Shown piece by piece: positions 28,369-38,041 of a DNA stretch of 64,000 nucleotides. This stretch comes from Acidobacteriota bacterium. GTDB lineage: Bacteria > Acidobacteriota > Terriglobia > Bryobacterales > Bryobacteraceae. The notes under the pieces were generated by a model, which was not told where the DNA came from, did no database searches, and saw nothing but the letters and a program-made list of their open reading frames with translations. How positions within the stretch are numbered: the first letter of the stretch is position 1; every line of letters starts with the position of its first letter. The position numbers were made by a program, and so were the translations under genes. Location of the stretch: assembly GCA_026394075.1 (NCBI GenBank), contig JAPKYX010000237.1:1-64000 (forward strand). Direction: 5' to 3'.

Positions 28369-29745
28369 CTAGGGTTTTGCCAGGGGAAGCGCACCGGCGG
28401 GAGTGCTGCCATCGACCGGGTGCGCCATCGTCGCCTCCCAGACGCCTTGAACCACGTCCGGGAAACTGAGCAGGGCGCTTTCGACGCGGGCCCGGATTTC
28501 CGAGATCACTTGGGGTTGCGATTCGGAGCAGTCGTAGGACTCTTCGGGGTCGCTGGCCAGGTCATAGAGCTCCGGTCGAGGCAGAGGCAGGTTGACCCGG
28601 CCCCCGACGGGCTCAGGCGACCAGGGGCGCGAGTTGTACCGGGAAAAATGCACCTTCCAGCGACCCAACCGGGCGCACTGGAGGCTCCAGTAATCGAAAT
28701 AGAGAAATGGGTCGCGATGCATTTCCCCGCTATCGCCGGTGAGGCGAGCGCTGATGTCGATGCCATCAAGTGGCTTGGCCGGAAGCGCGGCGCCGGTCAG
28801 CGCGCCGATGGTGGGCAGGATGTCGAGGGCCGAAACGAAGCCGTCGTTCACTTGGCCCGCCGGGATGCGGCCGGGCATCCGGGCGATCAGGGGTACCCGT
28901 AATCCGCCCTCGTAGCTTTCGCCCTTCCTTCCGCGCAACCGGCCCGGGCTGCCCTGATACCAAGGGCCGTTGTCGCTGGTCAACAGAACGATGGTGTTTT
29001 CGTCCTGGCCGGTTTCGCGAAGCGTTCTCAGTACTTCGCCCACGCCGAAGTCGAATTCGGCCATCACATCGCCATAGGGCCCCAGCGGCGATTTCTTCTG
29101 GAAGCTGCGCCCGGCCACCAGTGGAATGTGGGGTGCGACATGCGGCAGGTAGAGGAAGAACGGATTGTCGCGATTGTTGCGAATGAAGCGGGTGGCTTGG
29201 GTGGTGAAGCGACTGGTGAGCGTGTCCAGGCCAGCTTGCTCCTCCAATACCTCGCGATTAGCCATCAGCGGACGGGGCCACATGTCGTGGCTATGCAGCA
29301 GGCCGAAGAACTCGTCAAAACCGCGGTCGTTGGGGGCAAAGCCGGGCTGTTCTCCCAGGTGCCACTTGCCCGCCAAAGCGGTCCGGTAGCCGGAGGACTT
29401 CAACATCTGGGCAATGGTGACCTCACCCGCGGCCAACCCGCCATGATCTCCGGGGCAGATCACGCCCGGCACGCCGGACCGGGTCGCGTAGCGGCCGGTC
29501 AACAGACCCGCGCGAGCCGGGGAGCAAACGGAACTGGCGGCCGCGAACTGCGTAAACCGGACGCCTTCAGTCGCCATCTGATCGATGTTGGGCGTGGCGA
29601 TGCGGGAACCGTAGCAGCCCAGATCTCCGTAGCCCAAATCATCGGCGCAGATCAGCACCACGTTCGGTCGTGGTCGCGATTGCGCGCGCACGACTGTGGA
29701 CGTGAGGGCTCCGGCGGCGGTACCGAGAAAGCTGCGTCGATTCAC
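28369..29745 (-). CDS. Sulfatase (formylglycine-dependent), Tat-type signal
   Basis: A 458-residue alkaline-phosphatase-superfamily protein. The formylglycine motif is C-S-P-A-R with Cys74 (SSVCSPARAGLLTGRYATRS), so a separate FGE enzyme is required. The metal-binding CADDLGYGDLGCYGS and the later GKWHLGEQ and TSDNGPWYQG motifs are all present. The leader MNRRSFLGTAAGALTSTVVR is Tat-like. It would hydrolyse sulfate esters, possibly of polysaccharides. It is next to an arylsulfotransferase and a SulP permease on the same strand, suggesting a sulfate-ester cluster. Confidence 0.93.
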   Translation of the reverse strand: MNRRSFLGTAAGALTSTVVRAQSRPRPNVVLICADDLGYGDLGCYGSRIATPNIDQMATEGVRFTQFAAASSVCSPARAGLLTGRYATRSGVPGVICPGDHGGLAAGEVTIAQMLKSSGYRTALAGKWHLGEQPGFAPNDRGFDEFFGLLHSHDMWPRPLMANREVLEEQAGLDTLTSRFTTQATRFIRNNRDNPFFLYLPHVAPHIPLVAGRSFQKKSPLGPYGDVMAEFDFGVGEVLRTLRETGQDENTIVLLTSDNGPWYQGSPGRLRGRKGESYEGGLRVPLIARMPGRIPAGQVNDGFVSALDILPTIGALTGAALPAKPLDGIDISARLTGDSGEMHRDPFLYFDYWSLQCARLGRWKVHFSRYNSRPWSPEPVGGRVNLPLPRPELYDLASDPEESYDCSESQPQVISEIRARVESALLSFPDVVQGVWEATMAHPVDGSTPAGALPLAKP

Positions 29746-29786
29746 TGGGGCGGGTCAGCTCCGACCCACCTAGTATCGTCGGAAAG

Positions 29787-31562
29787 CTAGTCCGGTGTAT
29801 ACAGGTCGCGCATGCGAAAAGTACGGTACTGGGGCCCGCTCGCCTGAAGTGAATAGCTTAGCCTTCCCGCGGGATCGACTTCCATGGAAAAGCTAGTGTT
29901 GGCCGGCAGTGTCCAGCCGACATCGAAGTGGTAGTTTCCGTTGCGCAGACGCTGGGCAGCGCCGAGAGCGAAGGAGAATACTCCCAGGTCAGCATTCACC
30001 ACCACGCGGGCCGTCCGGGTGATTTCATCAATCTCAAAAACCTGCCCGCGGCTGGTTACGGTGGGGTCAGACTGACGGCGGGTGTTGCCGTTGTCGAAAA
30101 GGGTCAACGTCGTGTTGTTGAGCTCGAACTCAGAATCGTGCTGATGAGAGAACCAGTCGGCTGGATTTCCGGTACTGAGCCGGAAGTCCCCGTCTTTTCC
30201 GAATCGCCAAAGGATGTTGCCGGACCCGAGGCCGTTCTGATAGTCAATCTTGATCACCCAATCCAGGTGCCGGATCGACATCACCAGGTTGCCGTCGGGA
30301 GCCAACTGCACGGAGTTGGCGTGCGTCCAATCGTTCCCGTCTGGCGCCAGGTAGAGCGGCGGGCAGCTGCCTTGGGAACAGATCTCATTGAGAATGGCGG
30401 GGCGGCTGGGGTCCAGGTAGTCAAACCCATCCCAGGTCCAGACAATCTGCAAGTCCTGATCAAAGATGATGATCATGTCACCCAGAACGTCGACGGGGCC
30501 CGGCCCCTGGACGTCAGTGAGGATCTGCTCAACGCCCGCCAGCGCCATGATCTTGCCATCGGGCAGTTCGCGCACCTCGTGATGGAATCCGTTAATCTGC
30601 CGTCGGCCGAGCGCAGCCAGCTGCTGGTTAACCCGCGCCGCGTTGGTCTCGCGCCGGGTCATCCCGGTGAGGTCGAACTCGCGGATGCGTTGCATTTCAG
30701 TGCCGCCAGGGCTCTGGATCAGGCCCCAGAAAGTGCCTTCCCGCCCGGGCCGCGTAAGGACGGAGATGGCCCCGGGGTAGTACCAGATGACATTGCCCGC
30801 CAGGTCTACCGCGGTTGGACGGTTGGGGAAGATAGGTGCTTCGAGGACGATCTCTTGATCGGTGTAACGGGTTCGCGGGCGGCTGATGGTGTGGCTCAGA
30901 AGGCCGTCCGGCAGCTCTCCGGTCCGGAACTCGACGCTGGGGCCGTAGCGGAGCGGCTGTTCGGCAGTGGCCAGAATGGGCCGGGCGAAGTATCCGGTTG
31001 ATGGCAAAAGCCCGGCCAGTTGAAAGGTGAGGCTGACACCCTCGCGGCAGGCATGGAATGGGGTAGAGGAGACGGTTCGGCTGCTGGTGCCATACTCGAC
31101 GGCCATGAAGGTCCCGCCCGCGCATGGCGGGGTACTGAAGATCCAGACGAGTGGATGGCCGGAGGCGGTGATGGCCGGCTGGCCATCCGTCGCCAGGCTC
31201 GTCCAGGAAAAGTATTCCGAGACGGCGGTGATCTCACGACTCTCCAAATCCATTCGTGACGCCTCCACTTCCGTAGTGCCATCGGCATCGGAAGGCATCC
31301 ATTCAATGGTTTCGCCGGGACCAAAGTCTCGAATCATCCGGTACTCGCCACCTGGAGAGCGGTAACGGAAGCGATAGTAGGCCGCTGAGCTACCCGGACC
31401 CGCATTGGCGGTCCAGCTAACCAGGGTTCCTACCGGCTGGGGGGAAGGGACCGAGGGCCGGAGTTCAAGATTACCGGCTCCATAGGCGAAATTGGCGAAA
31501 ACGGGAAGAAGCAGAAGAGCGTTCTGCCAGCGCAATTGAGTGGAAAACACACGTCGGGACAA
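29787..31562 (-). CDS. Aryl-sulfate sulfotransferase (AssT-like), exported
   Basis: The TTG at 31562 is chosen because a GGAGGT site lies seven bases upstream and a signal peptide follows (SRRVFSTQLRWQNALLLLPV); an upstream GTG at 31607 is less likely. The 591-residue beta-propeller protein shows arylsulfotransferase landmarks: GFHHEVRELPDGKIMAL, DWTHANSVQLAPDGNLVMSI, GNILWRFGKDGDFRLS and the histidine-rich WFSHQHDSEF. The family moves sulfate from one phenolic ester to another without PAPS. The N-terminal 200 residues look like Ig-like domains. It lies 42 bases upstream of the sulfatase gene, same strand. Confidence 0.85.
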   Translation of the reverse strand: MSRRVFSTQLRWQNALLLLPVFANFAYGAGNLELRPSVPSPQPVGTLVSWTANAGPGSSAAYYRFRYRSPGGEYRMIRDFGPGETIEWMPSDADGTTEVEASRMDLESREITAVSEYFSWTSLATDGQPAITASGHPLVWIFSTPPCAGGTFMAVEYGTSSRTVSSTPFHACREGVSLTFQLAGLLPSTGYFARPILATAEQPLRYGPSVEFRTGELPDGLLSHTISRPRTRYTDQEIVLEAPIFPNRPTAVDLAGNVIWYYPGAISVLTRPGREGTFWGLIQSPGGTEMQRIREFDLTGMTRRETNAARVNQQLAALGRRQINGFHHEVRELPDGKIMALAGVEQILTDVQGPGPVDVLGDMIIIFDQDLQIVWTWDGFDYLDPSRPAILNEICSQGSCPPLYLAPDGNDWTHANSVQLAPDGNLVMSIRHLDWVIKIDYQNGLGSGNILWRFGKDGDFRLSTGNPADWFSHQHDSEFELNNTTLTLFDNGNTRRQSDPTVTSRGQVFEIDEITRTARVVVNADLGVFSFALGAAQRLRNGNYHFDVGWTLPANTSFSMEVDPAGRLSYSLQASGPQYRTFRMRDLYTPD

Positions 31563-31742
31563 CGAAACACCTCCGACTGCGGGACAGACCTTGGATCGGC
31601 CCCACACTTGTAAGACGCCACTATTTCAACAACGTTACCGTTGCTCGATGGATAATGGCTGCTGGGCGAAAAACGTTACCCAAGAGTGTTATCGGACGGA
31701 TGTACACATTTCGTGAGGCGGAGGCGGATTGGGCCGGCGGCT

Positions 31743-33026
31743 CTAGTCGTTGGCCTTGGCAGCGCTCAACTGATTGAGCCGGCCGGGGTGGTGACTGGCG
31801 CGGTACTGGTCAATCAGCCACTGAACACCGTACATGGCGCACCCGGCGGCGACGGCAGCAGCGGCGTTGACGAGCAACGTCATGGCGGCGGTGGACAAGA
31901 AGGCCGCCGCGTCCACCCGGCGCATCTTCGCCAGGCGACGCCACGTACCCCATTCCAGCAGCAGGATGCCGACGTAGGCGGTGACTCCGGCCAGCGCCGG
32001 AATCGGGATATGGGCGACGAAGTTCGCGCCCAACGACAGGCACAGCAGCAGAGCGGCCCCGTGCATCAGGTTGGAGACGCGCGTCGTACCACCGCAGCGG
32101 ACATTGGCTAGGGAGCGGGCCGGAATACCCACCGACATCGGGGCTCCAAAGACACCGGCGCAGATGTTGGCAATGCCGTAAGCGCCCAATTCGGAATCCG
32201 CGTCAATCGGGCGCATGGGACGATGGCGGCCCCGGAAATGCTCCACCACGCGGGAGGTGATCAGCAAATTGATGGAAGCGACAAAGGCTAGCGCCAGGCC
32301 CGAGGGCAGCACCTGATAAACGTCAGCCGGAGACCAGGTAAAGCCCGCGAAGGGAGGGATCTCCAGCGGCAGCGCGCCCACTTCTTTCTCGTGCAGCCCA
32401 AAAATCACACCCACCAGGATTGCCCCGATGACGCCGATCAGCGGCGCGGGGGCCTTATTGGTGAACTTGGTTACCTGGAAGGCCACGATGATCACCACCA
32501 ATCCATAGACGAAAGGCTGCCAACGCATTTCGGTGATGTGCAGCATCACCTCCGTGAACTGGACGATGATTGCGGTGGCACCCGTCACCGGGATGTTCAA
32601 GCCGAAGATGGTCTTCAGCTGCGAGATCACCATCATGCCGCCGATGCCCACGGAAAAGCCCGAGACAACGGCCTGGGGCACCTTTCCGATAAAGCGGCCC
32701 AAGCGCAATACCGAGAACGCCATCATAAAGACCGCCGCGACCAGTGTCACTTTGGCCGCGCCACCAATACCCTGTTGCTTGACGGCAATGGCCAGGAACG
32801 GGACGGTGACGGTGGAGGTGCCGCCGATCAGAACCGGGTTGCGGCCCAGGAATGCCGTAATGGGAGCAGTAAGAAGAGAGGTGAAAAGTCCGAGAGCCGG
32901 GGGAAGGCCCATCAGGGTGGCCATGGCCAAGCCGTAAGGCAGGGCGATCAGGGCCGCAATGACACCGCCGAAGGTGTCGCCAACAAAGGCCTTAAATGAA
33001 TAGGCCGGAAGCTTCCAGGAGTTCAT
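31743..33026 (-). CDS. SulP family anion (sulfate) permease without STAS domain
   Basis: A 427-residue protein with about 12-14 membrane helices. Family blocks are AALIALPYGLAMATLMGLPP, LFTSLLTAPITAFLGRNPVL and the repeated second half. SulP carriers move sulfate, bicarbonate or other anions. The usual cytoplasmic STAS domain is missing: the protein stops shortly after the last helix (WLIDQYRASHHPGRLNQLS). The neighbouring sulfatase and arylsulfotransferase make sulfate the likely substrate; that is inference. Confidence 0.87.
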   Translation of the reverse strand: MNSWKLPAYSFKAFVGDTFGGVIAALIALPYGLAMATLMGLPPALGLFTSLLTAPITAFLGRNPVLIGGTSTVTVPFLAIAVKQQGIGGAAKVTLVAAVFMMAFSVLRLGRFIGKVPQAVVSGFSVGIGGMMVISQLKTIFGLNIPVTGATAIIVQFTEVMLHITEMRWQPFVYGLVVIIVAFQVTKFTNKAPAPLIGVIGAILVGVIFGLHEKEVGALPLEIPPFAGFTWSPADVYQVLPSGLALAFVASINLLITSRVVEHFRGRHRPMRPIDADSELGAYGIANICAGVFGAPMSVGIPARSLANVRCGGTTRVSNLMHGAALLLCLSLGANFVAHIPIPALAGVTAYVGILLLEWGTWRRLAKMRRVDAAAFLSTAAMTLLVNAAAAVAAGCAMYGVQWLIDQYRASHHPGRLNQLSAAKAND

Positions 33027-33122
33027 CGATGACTAGACCTTAGATGAAGCCTGTCCGGACCGGGGACGGGACAAAATAAGGCAGGCCGACAGGGGCTCGC
33101 CGGGAGAGGATTGCAGGCGTCC

Positions 33123-33147
33123 GGGGCGAAGCATAAAGCCTCGCCCC
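33123..33147 (-). terminator. Hairpin after the aminotransferase gene
   Basis: GGGGCGA (33123-33129) pairs with TCGCCCC (33141-33147). It is 15 bases past the aminotransferase stop on the minus strand. No T-run follows, so termination would be weak or factor-assisted. Confidence 0.4.
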
Positions 33148-33161
33148 AGACCGGGAGAAAA

Positions 33162-34316
33162 CTACACACCCATGACTTTGGAGAAAGCCGTCTTGAACTT
33201 CTCCATTTCGTCCTTGGTGCCGATCGAGACGCGAACGTGGTTCGGCCAGGCGGCCCAGGTACGGCCGATGACGACCTTTTCCTTGACCATGGCTTCGAAC
33301 ACTTCAGCGCCGGGGCGCTTCACGTCGATCATGATCTTGTTCGAAACCGAAGGCACGAACGCGATCTTCTTCTGCGTCAGGTAGTTCATGACATCCTGGC
33401 GGACGGCACCGATGATGGCGGCGCGCTCCGGAACCAGGGTCTTGGACACCTTCAGGCTGGCGGTCGCACCCACCACACCGGTGACGGGCAGAGCGCCGGC
33501 GCCGTAGGGGGTCATCTTGGCCAGCAGGTCCGGACGGCCGAACGCCGCACCGGCGCGCAGGCCAGCCATGCCGTAGAGCTTGGAGAAGGTGCGCAGGATG
33601 ATGATGTCCTTGTCCGCGGCGACGAGGTCGGAACCAGCGCCTTCACCGGAGAGGTGGATGTAGGCTTCGTCGAGCAGCAGGATGGAGCCCTTGGGCATGT
33701 TGGCGAGGACGAATTCGATGTCCTTGCGCTTGGTCAACGTACCGGTGGGGTTGTTGGGGTTGCAGATGTAGATAACGCCAGCGGTGGGGGACGCAGCCAC
33801 CATCGCCTTGACGTCGTGCGAGTAGTCCTTGGCCAGCGGGACCTTGATGGTCTTGGCGCCGACGAACTTGGCCGCGCGGTCCGCAGCTTCGTAGCCGGGG
33901 TCGCCCATCACCAGCGGACGGGAGGGCGAGGTGAACGCCATCACGGCCTGGTGCAGCGGAGCACTGGAGCCAGCGAACGGAACCACGTAGTTGGGCTTCA
34001 AGCCTTCCAGGTCAGCCTGCAGCTTGGTGAAGCCGAAGGTCTCTTCGTACAGGTAACGGCCACCCTTTTTCACCACGCCATAGATCGCTTCGGCGGCTTC
34101 ATTGCAAGGGCCGAGCGGGTTCTCATTGGCGTTAATGCGGACGGCATCCGGAGGAAGGCCACGCATGGCGGACAGGCCCTGGGCCAGGGCGGCTTCATTG
34201 TAGAACGGCAGGCTGGCGCCAGCCGTCATGAGGGTGGTGAATTTTCCAAAAGCCCGGCGGGAGAAGCCGCGCTTCAGAATGTCCCGAGAAACCTCGGTAT
34301 TGAGCAGATCGTTCAT
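33162..34316 (-). CDS. PLP-dependent aminotransferase (HisC-like) with Tat signal
   Basis: A 384-residue fold-type I aminotransferase. PLP and substrate blocks are INANENPLGPCNEAAEAI, YICNPNNPTGTLTKRK, ILLLDEAYIHLSGEG and TFSKLYGMAGLRAGAAFG, where the Lys after TFS forms the Schiff base. It resembles histidinol-phosphate aminotransferases. Unusually, it opens with a twin-arginine leader (GFSRRAFGKFTTLMTAGASL, residues 17-36), so the folded holoenzyme should be exported. A periplasmic role would exclude histidine synthesis. No his genes are nearby. Its substrate is unknown. Confidence 0.9.
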   Translation of the reverse strand: MNDLLNTEVSRDILKRGFSRRAFGKFTTLMTAGASLPFYNEAALAQGLSAMRGLPPDAVRINANENPLGPCNEAAEAIYGVVKKGGRYLYEETFGFTKLQADLEGLKPNYVVPFAGSSAPLHQAVMAFTSPSRPLVMGDPGYEAADRAAKFVGAKTIKVPLAKDYSHDVKAMVAASPTAGVIYICNPNNPTGTLTKRKDIEFVLANMPKGSILLLDEAYIHLSGEGAGSDLVAADKDIIILRTFSKLYGMAGLRAGAAFGRPDLLAKMTPYGAGALPVTGVVGATASLKVSKTLVPERAAIIGAVRQDVMNYLTQKKIAFVPSVSNKIMIDVKRPGAEVFEAMVKEKVVIGRTWAAWPNHVRVSIGTKDEMEKFKTAFSKVMGV

Positions 34317-34368
34317 GGCGTTTATCTTTCCTCTCGAAAGAGATTGCTACTGATCCTATTAGTATAAG

Positions 34369-34390
34369 CCGCCGGTTATGACACCGGCGG
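34369..34390 (-). terminator. GC-rich 8-bp hairpin between the receptor and aminotransferase genes
   Basis: CCGCCGGT (34369-34376) and ACCGGCGG (34383-34390) enclose a 6-base loop, 51 bases past the receptor stop on the minus strand. The sequence after it on that strand is CTTATACTAATAGG, which is only mildly T-rich. TATACT in it could be the -10 of the aminotransferase gene. Confidence 0.5.
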
Positions 34391-34440
34391 CCCAGGGTTG
34401 TGAAAATTTTACCGAAACAATTTCCAGCCGGTTTCCCGGA

Positions 34441-37400
34441 CTAGAAGTAGAGACGGAGGCCGAGTTGCATCATTCGCGAGAAGTTGGCTTGCGCGTTGAT
34501 CTTGCCAAAAGCGGAGTTACCCACTAGAGCATTGGGGGCGCGGAACATCGGCGTGTTCATGGCGTTGAGCGCCTCGGCACGGAACTGAGCCTTGAAGCGC
34601 TCAGTGATCGTGAAGTTCTTGAACATCGAAATGTCCCAGTTGTTCTGCCGCAGACCGCGGGTGGAGATCGTACGGCTGACGTTGCCGAAGGTCAGGGCTG
34701 GGGCGATGGAGAAGGCAGAGGCGTTCAGGTAGCCCGCGCCGTCGGTCCATTGCGTCTTGTCGCCGCCCGCGTAGGGGTTGGCACCAGTGGCATTGGGCCG
34801 CTGGCTGGAGGCGAAGATCACACCGTTGTTGTTGGAGTTCTGACGAACCTGGATCGGGAAGCCGCCGTTGATGACCGCCACCGAGTTGATCGTCCAGCCG
34901 CCGATCGCCATATCGGCCCAGCGATTAACACCGCCGCCGAAAGCCTTACCCTTACCGAACGGCAGTTCGTAGGTGATCGCCAAGCTGTTGCGGGTGGTGG
35001 CGTCGATGTTCGACAGACCATACTCCGCACCCAGGTTGTAGACGTTCTGAGGAGCAGCGCCGCCGCCATTCAGGTTGTTGCCTGCGCCGCCGGAGACGTT
35101 GTCCAGATTCTTGGACCAGGTGAACGCATAGAGGAAGTTCAAGCCTTGGCTCATGCGCTTCTGGATGCGGAAGGCCATGGAGTCGTACCGGGCCTTGCCG
35201 TAGTCAGAGAACTGGTAGTTCAGGTTGCCGAAGGCCGGGAAGGGCCGGAGCAACTGAGCCTGAGAGACCGTCGCGCCAGCCAGACCGGCCGTACCGCCCT
35301 TACCGAAGTAAGGATTAGCCGTGGCGGCGGATAGTGCACCAGCGCCCAGCGCGTAGTGGCGGGCTTCCACCTGATTGACGTTGATGGCGGCCGAATTGAT
35401 CGTCAGGTTGCTGGACCGCGAACCCACGTAGGCCACGGACATCGCCATGCTGAACGGTAGTTCGCGCTGGATGTCGACCGAGTACTGCTGCACGTAGGGC
35501 GACTTGGCGTTCGGGTCAAAAATCGTCAGAGCCTTGCCAATACCGGTCTGGTCGCCCAAACGGTTGCCCACCGGCCGGTCAAAGCCGCTGGAGAACACAT
35601 TGGCCAAAGTGGTGGCCGGGTTGGGAGTGCGGTTGCCGTCGAGAGACGTCAGCGGCTGCGTGGAAGCCGTAAAGCCCTCCGGCAGGTAGACGCCGCCCTG
35701 GGCGGTTTGCGGTGCCCAGAAGACGCCATAACCACCGCGGATGGTGGTCTTGGAATTCACCTGGTAGGCGACACCAATGCGGGGCGACAGTTTATTGTTG
35801 TTCGGGTTGCCAACGTAGGTGTTGGCACCATTCACACCCGCGAACTGGACCGCTCCACGAGTAGCAACACCCGCGGCGGTGCTGATGGAGTTCAGCGCAG
35901 AGCGGTCAAAACCGGTGATGATGCTGTTGTTGCGCTCCTTCAGGCCGGTTTCACGCTCCCAGCGGAGACCGAAAGTAATCGTGAGCTTTGAGTTAAAGCG
36001 GAAGTCGTCCTGCACGAAGGCGGAGACGTAGTCGGCGTAGTTGTGCAGCGTCGAGGGAACAAAGCCGTTGGCACCGGCCGGATAGCCCAGCAGGAGGCTC
36101 GCCAGATCCGAACCCGAGGCACCGTCGCCACGATTAAAGTCAGCGCGGGTGAACTGGTCGGTGAAGCTAAACTGGCCAGCGGAGTTACCGAAGTCAGCAC
36201 CGGAAGCCTTGATGCGGCGGTAATCCGAGCCAATCTTCACGCTATGCTTGCCGATGAACTTGGACAGCGTGCCGTGCAGGTTCTTCGAATTCGGAACCAG
36301 CAGGAAGTTGTTATTGGTGCCCATGTTATCGCCGGCGTAGAAGTTCTCAAAGGAGACCGCCGGGAAGGTGGCGGAAGGGATGGCACCCACGAAACCCTGG
36401 TTGAAGCCCAACGAAGCCACGTTGAAGCCCTGGCTCTTTTGGAAGCCGTAGTTCGGGAACCGGTTGTACCCGTAGCGGAGGGCCAGAACCGTGGTCGGGT
36501 TCAGGGTCATGGTGCTGTTGAGCTGCGTGGAGTCAACGCGACGATCCAAGCGCCACTGTGCGGGCGTCGAGACCGAATCAGGGAACCAGGTTTCGCCGGG
36601 TTCCAGAGAGTTGTAACGCAAGTACGAAGCATTCATCGACCACCAGTCAGTGATCTTGTGGTCGAACTTGAAGGTCTTCTGATCGGCCTTGGACGGGAGC
36701 TGACCGAAATACGGCATGTTGTTGTCGCCGTAGAAACGCGCGGCGCTGGTGGGCGTCGGGAAGGTGGCGGCGATGGCGCGGCCAATGGGGCTGATGCGGT
36801 CACCCGGGAGGCGGTTGCCAGCAAAGGGCGTGCGGACACCGGCAGCCGTGGTGGTCAACGGGTCATAGATCACGCGGACCGGTCCACCGGCGCGGACGAG
36901 CGACTGCGAGAAGTCGCCGGTGCGCTCAGCCGCGGTGGGAACCTGCGTGGTACCAGCATTGGCTTGGGTGTCACGGTAGCCTTCAAAGGTACCCCAGAAG
37001 AACGTGCGGTTTTTGCCGTCGTAGATCTTCGGGATCCAGACCTTGCCGCCGAAGCTGCCGTAGTAATTGCGGAAGGGCTGATCGGTGATGCCGCGACCGG
37101 CGCGGTTGGAGAAGAAGCTGTTGGCCAGCCAGTCGGTTTGGCGGACATAGCCACCGAGCGAACCGTGATAGCTGTTGCCACCGCTCTTCAAGAACGCGTT
37201 GAACATGCCACCGCCGGAACGGCCGATTTCGGCGTCGTAGGTGTTGGCCTGAACTTTCACTTCCTGCACCGCTTCCAGCGACGCGATGATGATGGCGCGG
37301 TTGGCCATGTCGGTGATGGCGACGCCGTCGATCAGGTAGTTGTTGCCGCGGACGGGGCCGCCGGCGATAGAAATCTGGGACGAACCAGACTGGTCCTGCA

Positions 37401-37929
37401 TGCGGGCGTAGGCCGGATTGCCGGTCTGCTGCACGTTCGGAGCCAGGCGGGAGAACATATAGGGGTTGCGGCCGAGGTTTGGCAGGTCGATCAGCTTTTG
37501 GCGATCAATCACCTGCCCCTGAGACGCGTTCGCCGTTTCGATCAGCGGCACTTCTTCCGTCACCATGATCGATTCGGTGACGTTGCCGACTTCCAGCTTG
37601 ACGTCTACCGTCAAAAACTGTTGGGTGGCGATAATGACGCCCTTGCGTTCCACCTTTTTGAAGCCCGGCGATTCCGCGACGATGGAATACGTCGCCGGAA
37701 CCACGGATGAGAAGTTATATTCGCCGGCGGCACTGGTGACGGTGGCACGGGAGGCATTGGTGCCTTCGTCCGTGAGCGTCACTTTCGCGTTGGCTAGTGC
37801 GCCACCGGAAGCATCGACTACCAACCCGCGCACGCCGCCATAGATCGACTGGCCATAGGAATTGATGGACAAGCCGGTCAGAAGGGCAAGAGCGGGAAGG
37901 AGCCTGACAAAATTTGAGACTGCTTTCAT
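34441..37929 (-). CDS. TonB-dependent receptor, Oar-like, intact
   Basis: The ATG at 37929 follows AGGGG by six bases and starts the signal MKAVSNFVRLLPALALLTGL; the open frame to 38007 is not used. The 1,162-residue protein has a CarboxypepD_reg-like domain (GVRGLVVDASGGALANAKVT), a plug (LPNLGRNPYMFSRLAPNV; NNYLIDGVAITDMANRAIII) and a long barrel ending MMQLGLRLYF. It is intact, unlike the receptor at 390-3775. Oar-like receptors bring in or bind large compounds using TonB energy. No SusD-like partner is present, as usual in acidobacteria. Upstream DNA holds paired inverted repeats. Confidence 0.94.
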   Translation of the reverse strand: MKAVSNFVRLLPALALLTGLSINSYGQSIYGGVRGLVVDASGGALANAKVTLTDEGTNASRATVTSAAGEYNFSSVVPATYSIVAESPGFKKVERKGVIIATQQFLTVDVKLEVGNVTESIMVTEEVPLIETANASQGQVIDRQKLIDLPNLGRNPYMFSRLAPNVQQTGNPAYARMQDQSGSSQISIAGGPVRGNNYLIDGVAITDMANRAIIIASLEAVQEVKVQANTYDAEIGRSGGGMFNAFLKSGGNSYHGSLGGYVRQTDWLANSFFSNRAGRGITDQPFRNYYGSFGGKVWIPKIYDGKNRTFFWGTFEGYRDTQANAGTTQVPTAAERTGDFSQSLVRAGGPVRVIYDPLTTTAAGVRTPFAGNRLPGDRISPIGRAIAATFPTPTSAARFYGDNNMPYFGQLPSKADQKTFKFDHKITDWWSMNASYLRYNSLEPGETWFPDSVSTPAQWRLDRRVDSTQLNSTMTLNPTTVLALRYGYNRFPNYGFQKSQGFNVASLGFNQGFVGAIPSATFPAVSFENFYAGDNMGTNNNFLLVPNSKNLHGTLSKFIGKHSVKIGSDYRRIKASGADFGNSAGQFSFTDQFTRADFNRGDGASGSDLASLLLGYPAGANGFVPSTLHNYADYVSAFVQDDFRFNSKLTITFGLRWERETGLKERNNSIITGFDRSALNSISTAAGVATRGAVQFAGVNGANTYVGNPNNNKLSPRIGVAYQVNSKTTIRGGYGVFWAPQTAQGGVYLPEGFTASTQPLTSLDGNRTPNPATTLANVFSSGFDRPVGNRLGDQTGIGKALTIFDPNAKSPYVQQYSVDIQRELPFSMAMSVAYVGSRSSNLTINSAAINVNQVEARHYALGAGALSAATANPYFGKGGTAGLAGATVSQAQLLRPFPAFGNLNYQFSDYGKARYDSMAFRIQKRMSQGLNFLYAFTWSKNLDNVSGGAGNNLNGGGAAPQNVYNLGAEYGLSNIDATTRNSLAITYELPFGKGKAFGGGVNRWADMAIGGWTINSVAVINGGFPIQVRQNSNNNGVIFASSQRPNATGANPYAGGDKTQWTDGAGYLNASAFSIAPALTFGNVSRTISTRGLRQNNWDISMFKNFTITERFKAQFRAEALNAMNTPMFRAPNALVGNSAFGKINAQANFSRMMQLGLRLYF

Positions 37930-38041
37930 GTAGATCCCCTGAAGTGCAATTTTGCGCGCTCGATGTGCGGGGAGCGCTAGGGGCTGCGACACGTGGCAGC
38001 GAGACAATCTTATGTGGAGGCCCGCTCGGGATCATTCCCCA

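Noticed and set aside
33111-34367. Long plus-strand frame (418 codons) opposite the aminotransferase gene
   Set aside because: It mirrors a well-supported minus-strand PLP enzyme and reads as His/Gly/Arg-rich low-quality sequence. GC-rich DNA with biased third positions routinely leaves such frames open.
36043-37710. Plus-strand frame of 555 codons opposite the second TonB receptor
   Set aside because: No domain, opposite an intact receptor; a codon-bias shadow.
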